In this document: positions 1 through 8,997 of the stretch, piece after piece
Position numbering within the stretch: the stretch's first letter is position 1
Layout of the letters: every line of letters begins with the position of its first letter
Assembly: GCF_030646015.1 (NCBI RefSeq)
Contig: NZ_JAUSLT010000019.1
Location: 1-64,000, forward strand
From: Bradyrhizobium sp.
GTDB taxonomy: Bacteria > Pseudomonadota > Alphaproteobacteria > Rhizobiales > Xanthobacteraceae
Direction: 5' to 3'
DNA length: 64,000 bases
Translations under genes and position numbers: made by a program
The notes under the pieces: generated by a model
The model's database searches: none
Told to the model about the DNA's origin: nothing
The model's input: the letters and a program-made list of their open reading frames with translations, nothing else

Positions 1-352
1 AGTTCGTCAGTTCCAGCAGCGACTTATACGAAGAGAGATCTGGCGGCCAAAACGCCAACGACGTGTCCAGAAACAACCGCTGCGGGGCCCGAAGACTGGA
101 TACAATCATCCAGTAGATCGGAAAGAACGAGTAGATGCAGATTACAATGACCGCCGCGTAGAGGCCGATGCGCCCGGCAATCTGCTTGATCGGCTTGCTC
201 ACAAAACCGGAGAACTTTTGTTCCGATGCTGGCGTTGGCGCGTCCTGCGGCAAGCGATCGAACCGAGAGGCGCTGCGAAGGAGTCGCTCCTGCCGCGGAT
301 CGGCAACAGCAGCAACGACGGAGAGGTGCGGATTTTGTTGTGTCACTGTCAT
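1..352 (-). CDS. Carbohydrate ABC transporter permease, MalG/UgpE type (partial, runs off the left edge)
   Basis: The first 117 residues of an inner-membrane permease read leftwards to the edge of the window. A charged cytoplasmic N-terminus of about 55 residues is followed by a hydrophobic segment (YAAVIVICIYSFFPIYWMIV) and then the SSLR-type start of the first periplasmic loop, the usual layout of the second permease of sugar importers. Its ATG overlaps the stop of the upstream permease by four bases (ATGA), so the two are translationally coupled. The EAA loop and later membrane segments lie outside the window. Family assignment rests on the N-terminus and the operon context. Confidence 0.85.
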   Translation of the reverse strand, partial: MTVTQQNPHLSVVAAVADPRQERLLRSASRFDRLPQDAPTPASEQKFSGFVSKPIKQIAGRIGLYAAVIVICIYSFFPIYWMIVSSLRAPQRLFLDTSLAFWPPDLSSYKSLLELTN

Positions 353-1221
353 CGGCCTTGCTTTGCTTCGTCGATCGGGAAGAACCGCAGATAGATCAGG
401 ATAATGGTCGCCAGTAGCGCAAACGAGATTGTCGCCACCGCAGCCCCACCTCCGAGATCGAACTCCAGAAACGCTCTTCGATAGGCAAGGGTCGGGAGCG
501 TCTCGGTCTGATTCAGTGGGCCTCCCTTGGTCAACAGCCAGATCACGTCAAACTTGTTGAACATCCAGATGCCTCTCAGCAGAATGACCACGATCAATAC
601 AGATCTGAGACCCGGCAGAGTGATGTGCCAGAACTGCTTCCAGGCGCTGGCGCCGTCGACCCGAGCTGCTTCGTAAAGCTGGACCGGAATTGTTTGCAGG
701 CCAGCCAGCACGCACGTCACCACAAATGGCGTCCATATCCATACGCTGACGAGAACAATCGTTCCCTTCGCGGTTGCCGAGTTCGCGCCCCAGTCAAACA
801 TGCTGGATCCGAACGATGCCAGGATACTTTTGATCAATCCGTAATTAGGATCGAGCATCCATTGTGCGATGAGGCACGCAACGACCGTCGGAAGAAAGTA
901 TGGAACGATCGACAGCGCTCGAACGACTGCCTGTCCCACGAATTGACGGTTCAGAACGAGTGCAATGCCCACGCCGAGCGTGACCTGCAACACGATCGCG
1001 GAAATAGAGATCGTTATCCCGTTTAACAGCGCGTCCCAAAAATTTCTGTCCTCGAGGACGGTGAGATAGTTTCCAAGTCCGACCCATCGCGGCGGAGCGA
1101 TAAAGGACTCCGCCGCGTAGAATGAGAGCTTGATGGAGTACAGGAGTGGCCCGCCAACGATCGCGCCGACTATCAAAACGCCCCCGACGAACAAACAGAT
1201 GATTCGCCAATCCTGCCTCAT
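349..1221 (-). CDS. Carbohydrate ABC transporter permease, MalF/UgpA type
   Basis: A 290-residue inner-membrane permease with about six hydrophobic segments. It carries the EAA loop that docks the ATPase (EAARVDGASAWKQF, around residues 185-200) in the usual place for binding-protein-dependent sugar importers, followed by the ITLPGLRSV stretch. Length is normal for MalF/UgpA relatives lacking the large periplasmic domain. It is third in a minus-strand operon of ATPase, binding protein, permease, permease, about 30 bases after the binding-protein gene and overlapping the next permease by four bases. The substrate cannot be read from sequence; the neighbouring acyl-CoA and alcohol-oxidising enzymes hint at a polyol or sugar-acid-like compound, which is inference. 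Confidence 0.92.
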   Translation of the reverse strand: MRQDWRIICLFVGGVLIVGAIVGGPLLYSIKLSFYAAESFIAPPRWVGLGNYLTVLEDRNFWDALLNGITISISAIVLQVTLGVGIALVLNRQFVGQAVVRALSIVPYFLPTVVACLIAQWMLDPNYGLIKSILASFGSSMFDWGANSATAKGTIVLVSVWIWTPFVVTCVLAGLQTIPVQLYEAARVDGASAWKQFWHITLPGLRSVLIVVILLRGIWMFNKFDVIWLLTKGGPLNQTETLPTLAYRRAFLEFDLGGGAAVATISFALLATIILIYLRFFPIDEAKQGR

Positions 1222-1249
1222 GAGGCACCTACCTTTTCGTCAACACAAT

Positions 1250-2611
1250 TCAACCAAGCTTCCGGATGCGATTGGCCGCCGCTTTCACGCAATCGGCCGA
1301 TGACATGTTCTTGAGCACCTTGTTCTGCAACATCTCGGGCATGACATTCGAATCGAAGACCTTGCACGGCCGCAGATCGATCGACGGACCGATCAAGTCG
1401 ACCGACGAGAGCCTCACCTTGCTGTCCGGGTCGATGAACGACTTCATCTGCATCATCGTTGCCCAATGCTTCTGAATCATCGGGTGTTTCTTCCAACGCG
1501 GGTCCTCGTAGATGTCCAGGCGCACCGGCTGGAAGTTCATCCAAGCCGAATGCAGCCAATCGATGTAGTGCTCATCGATGAACCATTTGAGGAACTTGAG
1601 CGTTTCCTCGCTTTGCTTGGTCTTGAACGCGACGAACCCGTCGAAGGCGAACGGCAGCGCCTTCTGTTTACCCCCGCTGTCTGGTGCGGCGAAGATTCCA
1701 TACTTGTCCGCGAGATCCGGATTTCTCGCTTCGAGCGCCTCGACCACACGTCCCGAGTAAAGGGTGTGCGCGACCTTTCCGGTGACGAAGAGACTCATGA
1801 GCTCGGCATAACCTACCGTGTTCAATCCGGGCGGCATGGTCTTGTAGAGTTCACCGTAAAGATCGAGGAAGCGTCCGGTCCGATCCGCATTCTCCGGAGC
1901 ATCCAGAACAACATTCCACTTGTCGTCGTAGAATTGCGGGGCTTCCGCGAACAGGTTGCCGAAGCTCGCCCAATTGGTCGCGCTGTCGCTCGCCAGCGGC
2001 ATCACGCAACCGCCACGCTCGATATTGCCGTCCTTCGAGACAGTCAGCGCTCGGCAGTTGTCAAGATATTCCGCCCATGTATTAGGGATCTTGAGGCCCT
2101 TCTCGGCATAGAGATCCTTCCGATAGTAACAGGTCACCAGATTGTAATCGTAGGGATAGAACCAGTTTTCACCCTGATACTTCCAGGCCCCCATCTGTCC
2201 CCAGGAATGCTGCTTCACAAGATCGGTCATCGGAAGAAGATGACCGCCGCGCGCGTACTGTAGAATGTGGGCGATATAGCCTTGGGTGGCGAGGTCGTAC
2301 GGATTACCCGCGTTGATCGCCGCCATCGTCTTTGCGTATGCGCCGCTTATCGGCGTCGAATCGACGATGATCTTGACGCCGAACTTGCTCTCATACGCAT
2401 TGCACGCGTTTCGCAGCACGGCTTGGCTGTCGGCCGCAGTTTCAGCGTTGAGGAACCGGAGCGTCACTCCGGCTTGAGCATTTACGTACGGAGCCGCTAG
2501 AGAGCTCGTCGCTCCAACCACCGCGCCCGCTGATGTTTTGAGAAAGTCCCGTCGGCTGAAGCCGAAAGACTTATCCTTGGACTTCCATTGATTTGAGTTG
2601 CGCCTGGTCAT
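1250..2611 (-). CDS. Extracellular solute-binding protein, family 1, Tat-exported
   Basis: Periplasmic binding protein of 453 residues for the adjacent ABC importer. The N-terminus carries a twin-arginine signal (SRRDFLKTSAG) ending in an Ala-rich stretch and a cleavage-like ANA/NAQA site, so it is probably exported folded. The body resembles family 1 sugar-binding proteins (SVDLIGPS and AHTLYSGRVVEALEA regions). I chose the ATG preceded by GGGAGG at 7 to 8 bases, not an in-frame ATG 27 bases upstream. Its 5' end overlaps the ATPase 3' end by about 40 bases, so expression is probably coupled. Binding proteins are usually the most abundant component of such importers. Confidence 0.92.
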   Translation of the reverse strand: MTRRNSNQWKSKDKSFGFSRRDFLKTSAGAVVGATSSLAAPYVNAQAGVTLRFLNAETAADSQAVLRNACNAYESKFGVKIIVDSTPISGAYAKTMAAINAGNPYDLATQGYIAHILQYARGGHLLPMTDLVKQHSWGQMGAWKYQGENWFYPYDYNLVTCYYRKDLYAEKGLKIPNTWAEYLDNCRALTVSKDGNIERGGCVMPLASDSATNWASFGNLFAEAPQFYDDKWNVVLDAPENADRTGRFLDLYGELYKTMPPGLNTVGYAELMSLFVTGKVAHTLYSGRVVEALEARNPDLADKYGIFAAPDSGGKQKALPFAFDGFVAFKTKQSEETLKFLKWFIDEHYIDWLHSAWMNFQPVRLDIYEDPRWKKHPMIQKHWATMMQMKSFIDPDSKVRLSSVDLIGPSIDLRPCKVFDSNVMPEMLQNKVLKNMSSADCVKAAANRIRKLG

Positions 2612-3731
2612 GATTCTTCCTCCCGTTGTTAGTTTCATTTATCGATTTCGATTGCCTCAACGTCCTTCCGTTCTCGCGCGAAAACATATGCAACCGCTGC
2701 GCGGGCAGAACGAGGGGGATTTTGTCCCCAGCCGCGAGCACATCGTCGCGCGCGAATACCGCGCGGAATTTCTGGCCGAATATCGTCCCCAGCACATAGG
2801 TCTGCGCGCCGATTTGCTCGACCAGACTGACGATCATCTCGATATCGGAAGCCGCTTCAGCGCGAATGATATGCTCTGGTCTGATGCCGACGGTGACGCT
2901 CCTCTCGGTCTCGACAAACTCGCCGTCCGGCAATCCGAGCTGCAGTTCGCCAGAACGAACCTTCAGACCACCACCGTCACGGAGCAGATCGCCCTCAACC
3001 AGGTTCATCTCGGGCGAACCGATGAAGGCGGCCACAAAGACATTCATCGGCCGGTCGTAAAGATCCAGCGGCCGTCCGGCTTGCTGGATCCAGCCATCGC
3101 GCATGATGACAATCCGGTCACCGAGCGTCATGGCTTCGACCTGGTCGTGAGTCACGAAGATCATCGTGGCTCCGAGCCGGGCATGCAGGGTCGCGATTTC
3201 TTCGCGAGTCTTCACGCGCAGCTTGGCGTCGAGGTTGGAAAGAGGCTCATCGAGCAGAAAGACATCGGGGTCTCGGACGAGCGCACGGCCAAGCGCAACC
3301 CGCTGCATCTGACCGCCCGACAGCTGCCGCGGCTTCCGCTCGAGCAAAGGATCAAGGCCGAGGCTCGACGCCGCGCTGCGCACGCGACGATCAATCTCGT
3401 CTTTCGGTTCTCCGCGCACGCGAAGACCAAATGCCATATTGTCGTAGACGGTCTTCTGCGGATAGAGCGCGTAGTTCTGGAACACCATCGCAATATTGCG
3501 ATCTTTCGGCGGGAGTGAAGTCACATCCCGCCCGCCGATCATGATCTTGCCCGATGTCACATCATCGAGGCCGGCAAGCATGCGCAACGTGGTCGATTTC
3601 CCGCAGCCGGACGGCCCGACAAAAACGACCAGTTCTCCGTCGGCAATATCCAACGAAAAGTCCTGCACCGCCCATGGCCCTCGATCTCCACCAAAGGATT
3701 TCGACACATTCTGGAGAGTTACTCGCGCCAT
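2571..3731 (-). CDS. ABC transporter ATP-binding protein, MalK/UgpC type
   Basis: A 386-residue ATPase energising the sugar importer. Walker A GPSGCGKST, Q-loop NYALYPQ, signature LSGGQMQRV, Walker B VFLLDEP, D-loop SNLD and switch histidine THDQ are all present in order. The C-terminal 130 residues form the TOBE/OB regulatory domain typical of MalK-type subunits, with GIRPEH at its start. The last 15-20 residues read through the ribosome-binding site and start of the binding-protein gene. It is the promoter-proximal gene of the minus-strand operon; two copies of a shared palindromic operator lie in the 340 bases upstream. Confidence 0.95.
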   Translation of the reverse strand: MARVTLQNVSKSFGGDRGPWAVQDFSLDIADGELVVFVGPSGCGKSTTLRMLAGLDDVTSGKIMIGGRDVTSLPPKDRNIAMVFQNYALYPQKTVYDNMAFGLRVRGEPKDEIDRRVRSAASSLGLDPLLERKPRQLSGGQMQRVALGRALVRDPDVFLLDEPLSNLDAKLRVKTREEIATLHARLGATMIFVTHDQVEAMTLGDRIVIMRDGWIQQAGRPLDLYDRPMNVFVAAFIGSPEMNLVEGDLLRDGGGLKVRSGELQLGLPDGEFVETERSVTVGIRPEHIIRAEAASDIEMIVSLVEQIGAQTYVLGTIFGQKFRAVFARDDVLAAGDKIPLVLPAQRLHMFSRENGRTLRQSKSINETNNGRKNHDQAQLKSMEVQG

Positions 3732-3809
3732 ACAGCAAACCTCGCTTCGCGTTGCCTCTAGTTATTATCACCATGCGCCAGAGCCTTGACCGCATAGCTG
3801 TCTTCTAAA

Positions 3810-3834
3810 TTGGACAGACCATTTTGGTCTTCCA
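3810..3834. promoter_or_regulatory. Palindromic operator, copy A
   Basis: Core GACCA-TTT-TGGTC is a perfect inverted repeat, flanked by TTGGACA on the left and TTCCA on the right. The same architecture recurs at 3975-4000 and 5671-5695, always in a divergent intergenic region of this catabolic cluster. Confidence 0.6.
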
Positions 3835-3974
3835 TACGTCTCCGCCTGGCGGCTGTCAAGCAATCTCCACGGTTGGCACCTTCAAAACCGCGCGGTCATT
3901 GAGCAGAAGCTCCCGCCGGGATCCGGCGATCCGGCGACCCGGAACTCTGCCCTAAAAACTGATCACAACCTGTG

Positions 3975-4000
3975 TTGGTTTGACCAATTTGGTAAATCCA
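3975..4000. promoter_or_regulatory. Palindromic operator, copy B
   Basis: Core ACCAA-T-TTGGT is a perfect inverted repeat, flanked by TTGG on the left and TCCA on the right. It lies about 75 bases upstream of the CoA-transferase start. It is the most divergent of the three copies in the outer flanks. Confidence 0.55.
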
Positions 4001-4071
4001 ATTATAGATGAATGGAGGGCGCGCGGTTTCTCGGAAATAGATCGCGCCATATGAACTAACAAGGAAGCGAC

Positions 4072-5340
4072 ATGGCTGGACCTCTGGTGGGCTACCGAGT
4101 GCTCGATCTCTCAAGAATTCTCGCAGGGCCGTGGTTGGGCCAACTTCTTTCGGATCTCGGTGCTGAAGTCTGGAAAATCGAACGCCCAGGCACTGGCGAC
4201 GACACACGGCAATGGGGTCCCCCGTTCCTGAAGGACGGCGAATCGAACGACACAACCGAAAGCGCATACTTTCTCAGCGCCAACCGCGGCAAGCATTCGA
4301 TCTGCGTCGACATCGCGACCAACGAAGGCAGCGCAATCGTGCGCGCGCTGGCGCAACAAGCCGACATCGTGATCGAGAACTACAAGGTCGGCGACATGAC
4401 CCGATACGGGCTGGACTACGAGTCACTGCGAAAGCTGAAGCCGGACATCGTTTACTGCTCGATCACCGGCTACGGCCAGACCGGCCCGATGAAGGACGTG
4501 GCGGGATACGACATGGCCATCCAGGCAACCGGCGGCCTGATGAGCATCACGGGTGAAAGTGACGATATGCCGGGCGGCGGTCCTCAAAAAGTCGGCGTTC
4601 CGATCGTCGATATTCTCACCGGCATGTACAGCGCAACCGGCGTCATTTCAGCGTTGCTGCACCGGGAGCGCACCGGCGAGGGTCAACACATCGATATGGC
4701 TCTGCTCGATGTCCAGGTTTCGGTACTTGCCAACCAGAACATGAATTATCTCACGACGGGAACTCCTCCCAAGCGTTACGGCAATGCGCATCCGAACATC
4801 GTTCCCTATCAGGTGTTCAAGACAAGGGACGGCTCGTTTGTGCTGGCTGTCGGAAACGATCAGCAATTCAGAAACTTCTGTGCCGCGTCGGGATTGACGG
4901 AATTGGCCACCGACGTCCGCTTCCTCACGAACACCGACCGGCTCTACAATCGCGACCAGCTCATTCCCCTGATGGATGTGCATCTTGCAAAGCAGACGAC
5001 ACGCCATTGGATATCAATGCTTGAGCCAGTCGGAGTTCCTTGCGCGCCGATCAACCGGCTGGACCAGGTGTTTGCTCATCCGCAGGTGATCCACAGAGAA
5101 CTGCAGATTAATCTGCCTCATTCTTCTGGCGCCGTCGCGCCTCTCGTCGGCAACCCGATCAAGTTTTCGAGAACGAAAATCGAATACTCCAAGAGCCCTC
5201 CGCTGCGGGGCGAAGACACCGTACATATCCTCAAGACTGTTCTCAAATTCGATGAAGCGCGCATTCAGCGCCTGAACGACCGCCGGATTGTCGATACCGG
5301 CACGCATCCGCGGCACTCCTCACCAGGACGGCCCGACTAA
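4072..5340 (+). CDS. CaiB/BaiF class III CoA-transferase
   Basis: A 422-residue family III CoA-transferase, moving CoA between carboxylic acids through an aspartyl-CoA intermediate. The N-terminal LxGYRVLDLSRILAGPWLGQ stretch and the CoA-binding ENYKVGDM and YGQTGP motifs are typical. The predicted catalytic Asp is D180 in the VGVPIVDILTG motif. The C-terminal VPCAPINRLDQVFAHPQV region is also canonical. Length matches the family. AAGGAAGCGAC precedes the ATG. It may activate a carboxylic-acid substrate imported or generated by its neighbours; the substrate itself cannot be read. It is transcribed divergently from the ABC operon, with shared operators between them. Confidence 0.93.
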   Translation: MAGPLVGYRVLDLSRILAGPWLGQLLSDLGAEVWKIERPGTGDDTRQWGPPFLKDGESNDTTESAYFLSANRGKHSICVDIATNEGSAIVRALAQQADIVIENYKVGDMTRYGLDYESLRKLKPDIVYCSITGYGQTGPMKDVAGYDMAIQATGGLMSITGESDDMPGGGPQKVGVPIVDILTGMYSATGVISALLHRERTGEGQHIDMALLDVQVSVLANQNMNYLTTGTPPKRYGNAHPNIVPYQVFKTRDGSFVLAVGNDQQFRNFCAASGLTELATDVRFLTNTDRLYNRDQLIPLMDVHLAKQTTRHWISMLEPVGVPCAPINRLDQVFAHPQVIHRELQINLPHSSGAVAPLVGNPIKFSRTKIEYSKSPPLRGEDTVHILKTVLKFDEARIQRLNDRRIVDTGTHPRHSSPGRPD

Positions 5341-5478
5341 GCGGGGGGCGCTACTCGCACCCATGAACGGCGCAGCCTACGCGGCGGTCGCGCTCGTGAC
5401 ATCTGCCTGCGGATCTGGTGGCAGCGCTATTTCTGCGGCAGGCGGAGCGCGAACGAATTCGGACGAATGCTGACCTAA

Positions 5479-5628
5479 CTAATGACCAAGGGCCCAGACT
5501 GCCTTTTGAAATGCCGTTCTGTCCTGGGGAGACATAATCTTATCCCAATGCTGCGAGTCTTTCGGTCCCCATAGAAGAACAACAACAGCCAATACGACAA
5601 GCGAAGCAGTCAACATGCGAGTGATCAT
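5479..5628 (-). CDS. Small single-span membrane protein, 49 residues
   Basis: A short reading frame with a good ribosome-binding site (GAGGTG, 6-7 bases before the ATG). The product has one strong hydrophobic segment (MLTASLVVLAVVVLLW) and a short hydrophilic tail ending KAVWALGH. It lies opposite and divergent to the GMC oxidoreductase, with operator copy C just upstream of its start, so it may belong to the same regulon. I recognise no family. The membrane segment, the ribosome-binding site and the lack of a competing gene make it plausible. Confidence 0.5.
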   Translation of the reverse strand: MITRMLTASLVVLAVVVLLWGPKDSQHWDKIMSPQDRTAFQKAVWALGH

Positions 5629-5670
5629 CGAAACACCTCTCTGTTGACGCCCGAGCTTCGGGCACTATAA

Positions 5671-5695
5671 TTGGACATACCAAAATGGTACTCCA
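5671..5695. promoter_or_regulatory. Palindromic operator, copy C
   Basis: Core TACCA-AAA-TGGTA is a perfect inverted repeat, and the outer TTGGA and TCCAA also pair. It is almost identical in layout to copy A. It lies between the small membrane protein (minus) and the GMC oxidoreductase (plus). Confidence 0.6.
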
Positions 5696-5822
5696 AAACG
5701 ACCCAAAAAACAACGGCAATGTTCGTCACCCGTATCAGAAAGCATCTTCCTCGGCGGGCTACTAGCTTCTTGCCATACCAGCCACGCTGGCAGCCGCGGG
5801 GCGTTCCCAAGGGGGATTCGAA

Positions 5823-7454
5823 ATGAAACTATCCGGATATGACTACATCGTCGTCGGCGCGGGATCGGCGGGATGCGTGCTGGCGTCGCGACTAAGCGAG
5901 AATCCAAACGTCAATGTCCTGCTGATCGAGGCCGGAGCTCCGTCCGCATCCATCTTCGTTCACATGCCGGCCGGCATTCGCGTGCTCTACACAAGTCCGA
6001 AATACAACTGGCAGTTCTGGACCGAGCCTCAGGCCCATCTCAACAATCGAAAGATCTACATCCCTCGTGGTCGGGTTGTGGGTGGATCGTCCTCCATCAA
6101 CTCGATGATTGCGATTCGAGGCAACGCCTGGGACTACGACTCGTGGGCCGCCCAGGGCCTGCCGTCATGGAGTTACGAAAACCTGCGCCCTTACCTCCGA
6201 AAGATCGAGGATGCCACCCTGGTGACACGGGAGCGCGATCAGGACAGAGGATATTCTGGTCCTATTCGGCTGTCCTATGGCACCCTGCAACATCCCATTT
6301 CGAAGGCGTTCATTGAAAGCGCGGTGTCGGCCGGCTTGCCGGAGAACAATGGCTTCAACGGCCCATCCCAGATCGGCGCCGGCTTCTACGAACTCACCAT
6401 CGCTGAAGGAAAGCGATCCGGAGCCTTCAAATATCTCGATCGCGCGAAGGGACGAAGCAATCTCACCCTCATGGCCAACTGCAGAGTACGCCGGATCGCG
6501 ATGGAGGGGACGCGCGCGCGCGGCGTGGTCATCGAGAAGGGCGGCCGCGAGATAACCATCTCGGCAGAGCGCGAGGTATTGCTGACATCCGGAGCCATCG
6601 GCTCGCCGCAACTGCTGATGCTGTCGGGAATCGGACCGGCAGATCACCTGCAATCGCTCGGCATCAAGCCTGTCCTCGATTCCGCTGGCGTTGGAGACAA
6701 CTTGCAGGACCATCTGGATTGTGCGATTCGCTTGGAAGCCTCTCAGCCCGTTACGCTGACGCCGTATCTCGGCCTGATCAAGGGTGGCCTCGCGGGGGCG
6801 CAATACCTTCTTCGAGGCACGGGCCCCGCCACGTCTCAAGGCGTTGAAGCCGGCGCCTTCTGGGGACCTGACAAAAATTCGTCGCTGCCAGAGTGGCAAG
6901 CTCATCTCATCGTGGCGCTCCGAAATCCGCCGCCCAACGAACGCATTGCTCATGGTTTCGCGATTCGCGTTTGCCAACTTCAGCCCAAGAGCCGAGGAAC
7001 ATTGCGACTGCGATCGGCAGACCCATCTGACACTCCCGCTATCGATCCCCGTTTCCTTTCTGACGAGTCGGATTTCATCAGCATGCAAGAAGGTGTCAGA
7101 CAACTGTGTGAGATTATCGATCAACCGGGTCTGGGCAAATTCGTGAAACGAAAGATCGATATCGATGCATTTACCAGTGTGGCTTCCCGCAAGAAGTGGA
7201 TACGGGAGCGCGCCGAGACGATCTATCACCCCGTTGGTACCTGTCGCATGGGCGAAGACAGCAACGCCGTCGTCGACGATCAGTTGCGGGTCCGAGGAAT
7301 CGACAATCTCAGAGTCATCGATGGTTCGATCATGCCGACAGTGATCAGTGGAAATACCAATCTGCCGATCATGGCTATGGCGGAGAAAGCTGCCGAGTTG
7401 ATTGCGGAGGGCAATGAGACAAGGGCAGTTCTTGTCGGGCGCCGGTGCCCCTAG
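5823..7454 (+). CDS. GMC family FAD-dependent oxidoreductase (alcohol/choline dehydrogenase-like)
   Basis: A 543-residue flavoenzyme. The N-terminal dinucleotide-binding fold has VVGAGSAGCVLASRL followed by the acidic end of strand 2 (LLIEAG). GMC signature 1 is GRVVGGSSSINSM and signature 2 is GAIGSPQLLMLSGIG. Near the C-terminus, YHPVGTCRMG carries the catalytic His and SGNTNLP the paired Asn. Such enzymes oxidise primary or secondary alcohols to aldehydes or ketones in the cytoplasm. Followed by a MaoC-like gene about 180 bases downstream; with the CoA-transferase this suggests alcohol-to-acid-to-CoA-ester catabolism. Substrate unknown. Confidence 0.94.
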   Translation: MKLSGYDYIVVGAGSAGCVLASRLSENPNVNVLLIEAGAPSASIFVHMPAGIRVLYTSPKYNWQFWTEPQAHLNNRKIYIPRGRVVGGSSSINSMIAIRGNAWDYDSWAAQGLPSWSYENLRPYLRKIEDATLVTRERDQDRGYSGPIRLSYGTLQHPISKAFIESAVSAGLPENNGFNGPSQIGAGFYELTIAEGKRSGAFKYLDRAKGRSNLTLMANCRVRRIAMEGTRARGVVIEKGGREITISAEREVLLTSGAIGSPQLLMLSGIGPADHLQSLGIKPVLDSAGVGDNLQDHLDCAIRLEASQPVTLTPYLGLIKGGLAGAQYLLRGTGPATSQGVEAGAFWGPDKNSSLPEWQAHLIVALRNPPPNERIAHGFAIRVCQLQPKSRGTLRLRSADPSDTPAIDPRFLSDESDFISMQEGVRQLCEIIDQPGLGKFVKRKIDIDAFTSVASRKKWIRERAETIYHPVGTCRMGEDSNAVVDDQLRVRGIDNLRVIDGSIMPTVISGNTNLPIMAMAEKAAELIAEGNETRAVLVGRRCP

Positions 7455-7631
7455 AAGCCAATCAGCATGATGCAGGAGTACATGTCACTCATCGGGCCCG
7501 AGTATTTCGGAACCGCTGAGTGACCTATTTCCTCGATGGACCACTGCGTATGGTATGCCGGACCGTGACTTCAGGCTGCGGTAATTCGCGAACGGCAACA
7601 CCGTCGTCTCCCGCAACCATAAGGATGGATC

Positions 7632-8426
7632 ATGACTGAGCGGCTCGAAGCGTATCGTGTGGAGGCTTTCAACACCGCCAAACTATCCGAAAACAAGATG
7701 CACGATGATTCCGTGGCCCTGAAGTACGGTTTCAGAGGCGGTCTGGTGCCGGGGATCGATATTCTTGCCTACATGATCCACGTTCCAGTTGCGAAATGGA
7801 GTCGAGCATTCCTCGAACGAGGACTGATCGAGGCGCGGTTCATTAAGCCGATCTATGATGGTGAAGTCCTACTGGTTCAAGCGGAGGAGTCCAGCGAAGG
7901 ACTCTCGCTAACCGTCGAACACGGCGAGGCCAAAGCCACAGGACATGCCTCGCTGGCGGTAACAGCGCCGGCCTTCTCGCTCGCCAGTTTTCCCGACACC
8001 GCACCGGTTGCGACGCGGAAGCCCATCGACGCTGATTCTTATCAACTCGGCAAATGGCTCGGCACTGCCCCGCGCTCCTGGCAGGGCAAGGCCGGCGCCG
8101 AATACCGCACCGGGGTGCGCGAGGCCGATCCAATCTATGCGCGCGAAGGCCTTGTCCATCCTGGCGTGCTGCAGCAGATCATGAATCGGGTACTCATGGA
8201 AAATGCCCTTCTCGGGCCATGGATTCATATCGGCAGCCGCATGCAACTGATATCAGCCGCTACCGACAGTGACCAACTGACCGCACGTGCACGCGTCACG
8301 GGCAACTACGAGAAGAAGGGCCACTTATTTGTGGAATTGGACGCCCTTATCGTTGCCAATGGCCGCACTCCTGTCGCACATTGCCAACATATAGCGATCT
8401 ATCAGCCTCGACCTCAAGTTGCATGA
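7632..8426 (+). CDS. MaoC-like hotdog-fold protein (acyl-CoA hydratase-like)
   Basis: A 264-residue protein with the N-terminal hotdog-type stretch HDDSVALKYGFRGGLVPGIDILAYM, where MaoC hydratases have their D...H-based site; here HDD and the GGLVPG loop are visible. A second, weaker half (AREGLVHPGVLQQIMNRVLMEN) suggests a double-hotdog protein. AAGGATGGATC precedes the ATG. The likely role is hydration or thioester processing of an acyl-CoA in the pathway of the upstream CoA-transferase and GMC oxidoreductase. A full hydratase catalytic dyad is not certain, so the exact reaction is open. Confidence 0.7.
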   Translation: MTERLEAYRVEAFNTAKLSENKMHDDSVALKYGFRGGLVPGIDILAYMIHVPVAKWSRAFLERGLIEARFIKPIYDGEVLLVQAEESSEGLSLTVEHGEAKATGHASLAVTAPAFSLASFPDTAPVATRKPIDADSYQLGKWLGTAPRSWQGKAGAEYRTGVREADPIYAREGLVHPGVLQQIMNRVLMENALLGPWIHIGSRMQLISAATDSDQLTARARVTGNYEKKGHLFVELDALIVANGRTPVAHCQHIAIYQPRPQVA

Positions 8427-8571
8427 GACATGCTCCCGGTACGGACGTACTTATGAGGTGTACCGCGAACGCGCTCGAGCGGGCGATATCTGTTTTCTAT
8501 ATCGACGAGAGCGGCTGCGTCGTCCGCAGGCGCGCCTCAAGCGATTCGCACAACGCTTGGCTGTCATAGCC

Positions 8572-8904
8572 TTGTCGGCGACGAGTCCGGCAGATGACCA
8601 GCTCGGCTCTATGCCGATTGCCGCCTTGCGGGCTCGATACCGCGAGCTGTTCCGGTCCGATCCGCCTCCGGCGTTCGGGCCGGACTTGCTGCGGCGAAGT
8701 ATCGCCCAGCAGATTCAGGAGAACGCCTATGGCGGTCTTTCCCGAGAGGCCAAGAAGCTGCTCGGCCAACTGGTGCGATCGATGGCTTCCGGAAACCCAG
8801 GTCGCCTTGAGGTGCCGCAGCGGATCAAACCCGGTTCAGAGCTGGTGCGGATCTGGAATGGCCAAACCCACAAGGTCACGGTCTTAGCCAAGGGCTTCGC
8901 CTAA
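8572..8904 (+). pseudogene. DUF2924-type mobile-element protein, C-terminally truncated
   Basis: The stretch MPIAALRARYRELFRSDPPP, the GPDLLRRSIAQQIQENAYGGL region and PGSELVRIWNGQTHKV are typical of DUF2924 proteins, which accompany large recombinases in mobile elements. The frame stops right after KGFA, where the family continues with another 40 or so residues. The frame is open upstream of 8572 but that part does not resemble the family. It lies just after the MaoC-like gene in a debris zone. Confidence 0.6.
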
Positions 8905-8997
8905 GCGTCTCGTGAAGATCGACTAACCACCCTAGTAAAAAACCATCGCTCGCCAAACCAATGAGCCGCCCCAGCTCCTTGTCATCATCGTTGCTGA

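Larger units (their letters stand above)
3732..4071. promoter_or_regulatory. Divergent promoter region between ABC importer and CoA-transferase
   Basis: No gene is visible here. The region holds two copies of the operator described separately, one nearer the ATPase and one nearer the CoA-transferase, plus an AT-rich stretch around 3985-4015 that could carry the promoter of the plus-strand gene. The arrangement suggests co-regulation of both transcription units by one dimeric regulator, which is inference. Confidence 0.55.

Noticed and set aside
2598..3518. A 306-codon plus-strand frame opposite the ABC ATPase
   Set aside because: The minus strand has all ATPase motifs; antisense is a shadow.
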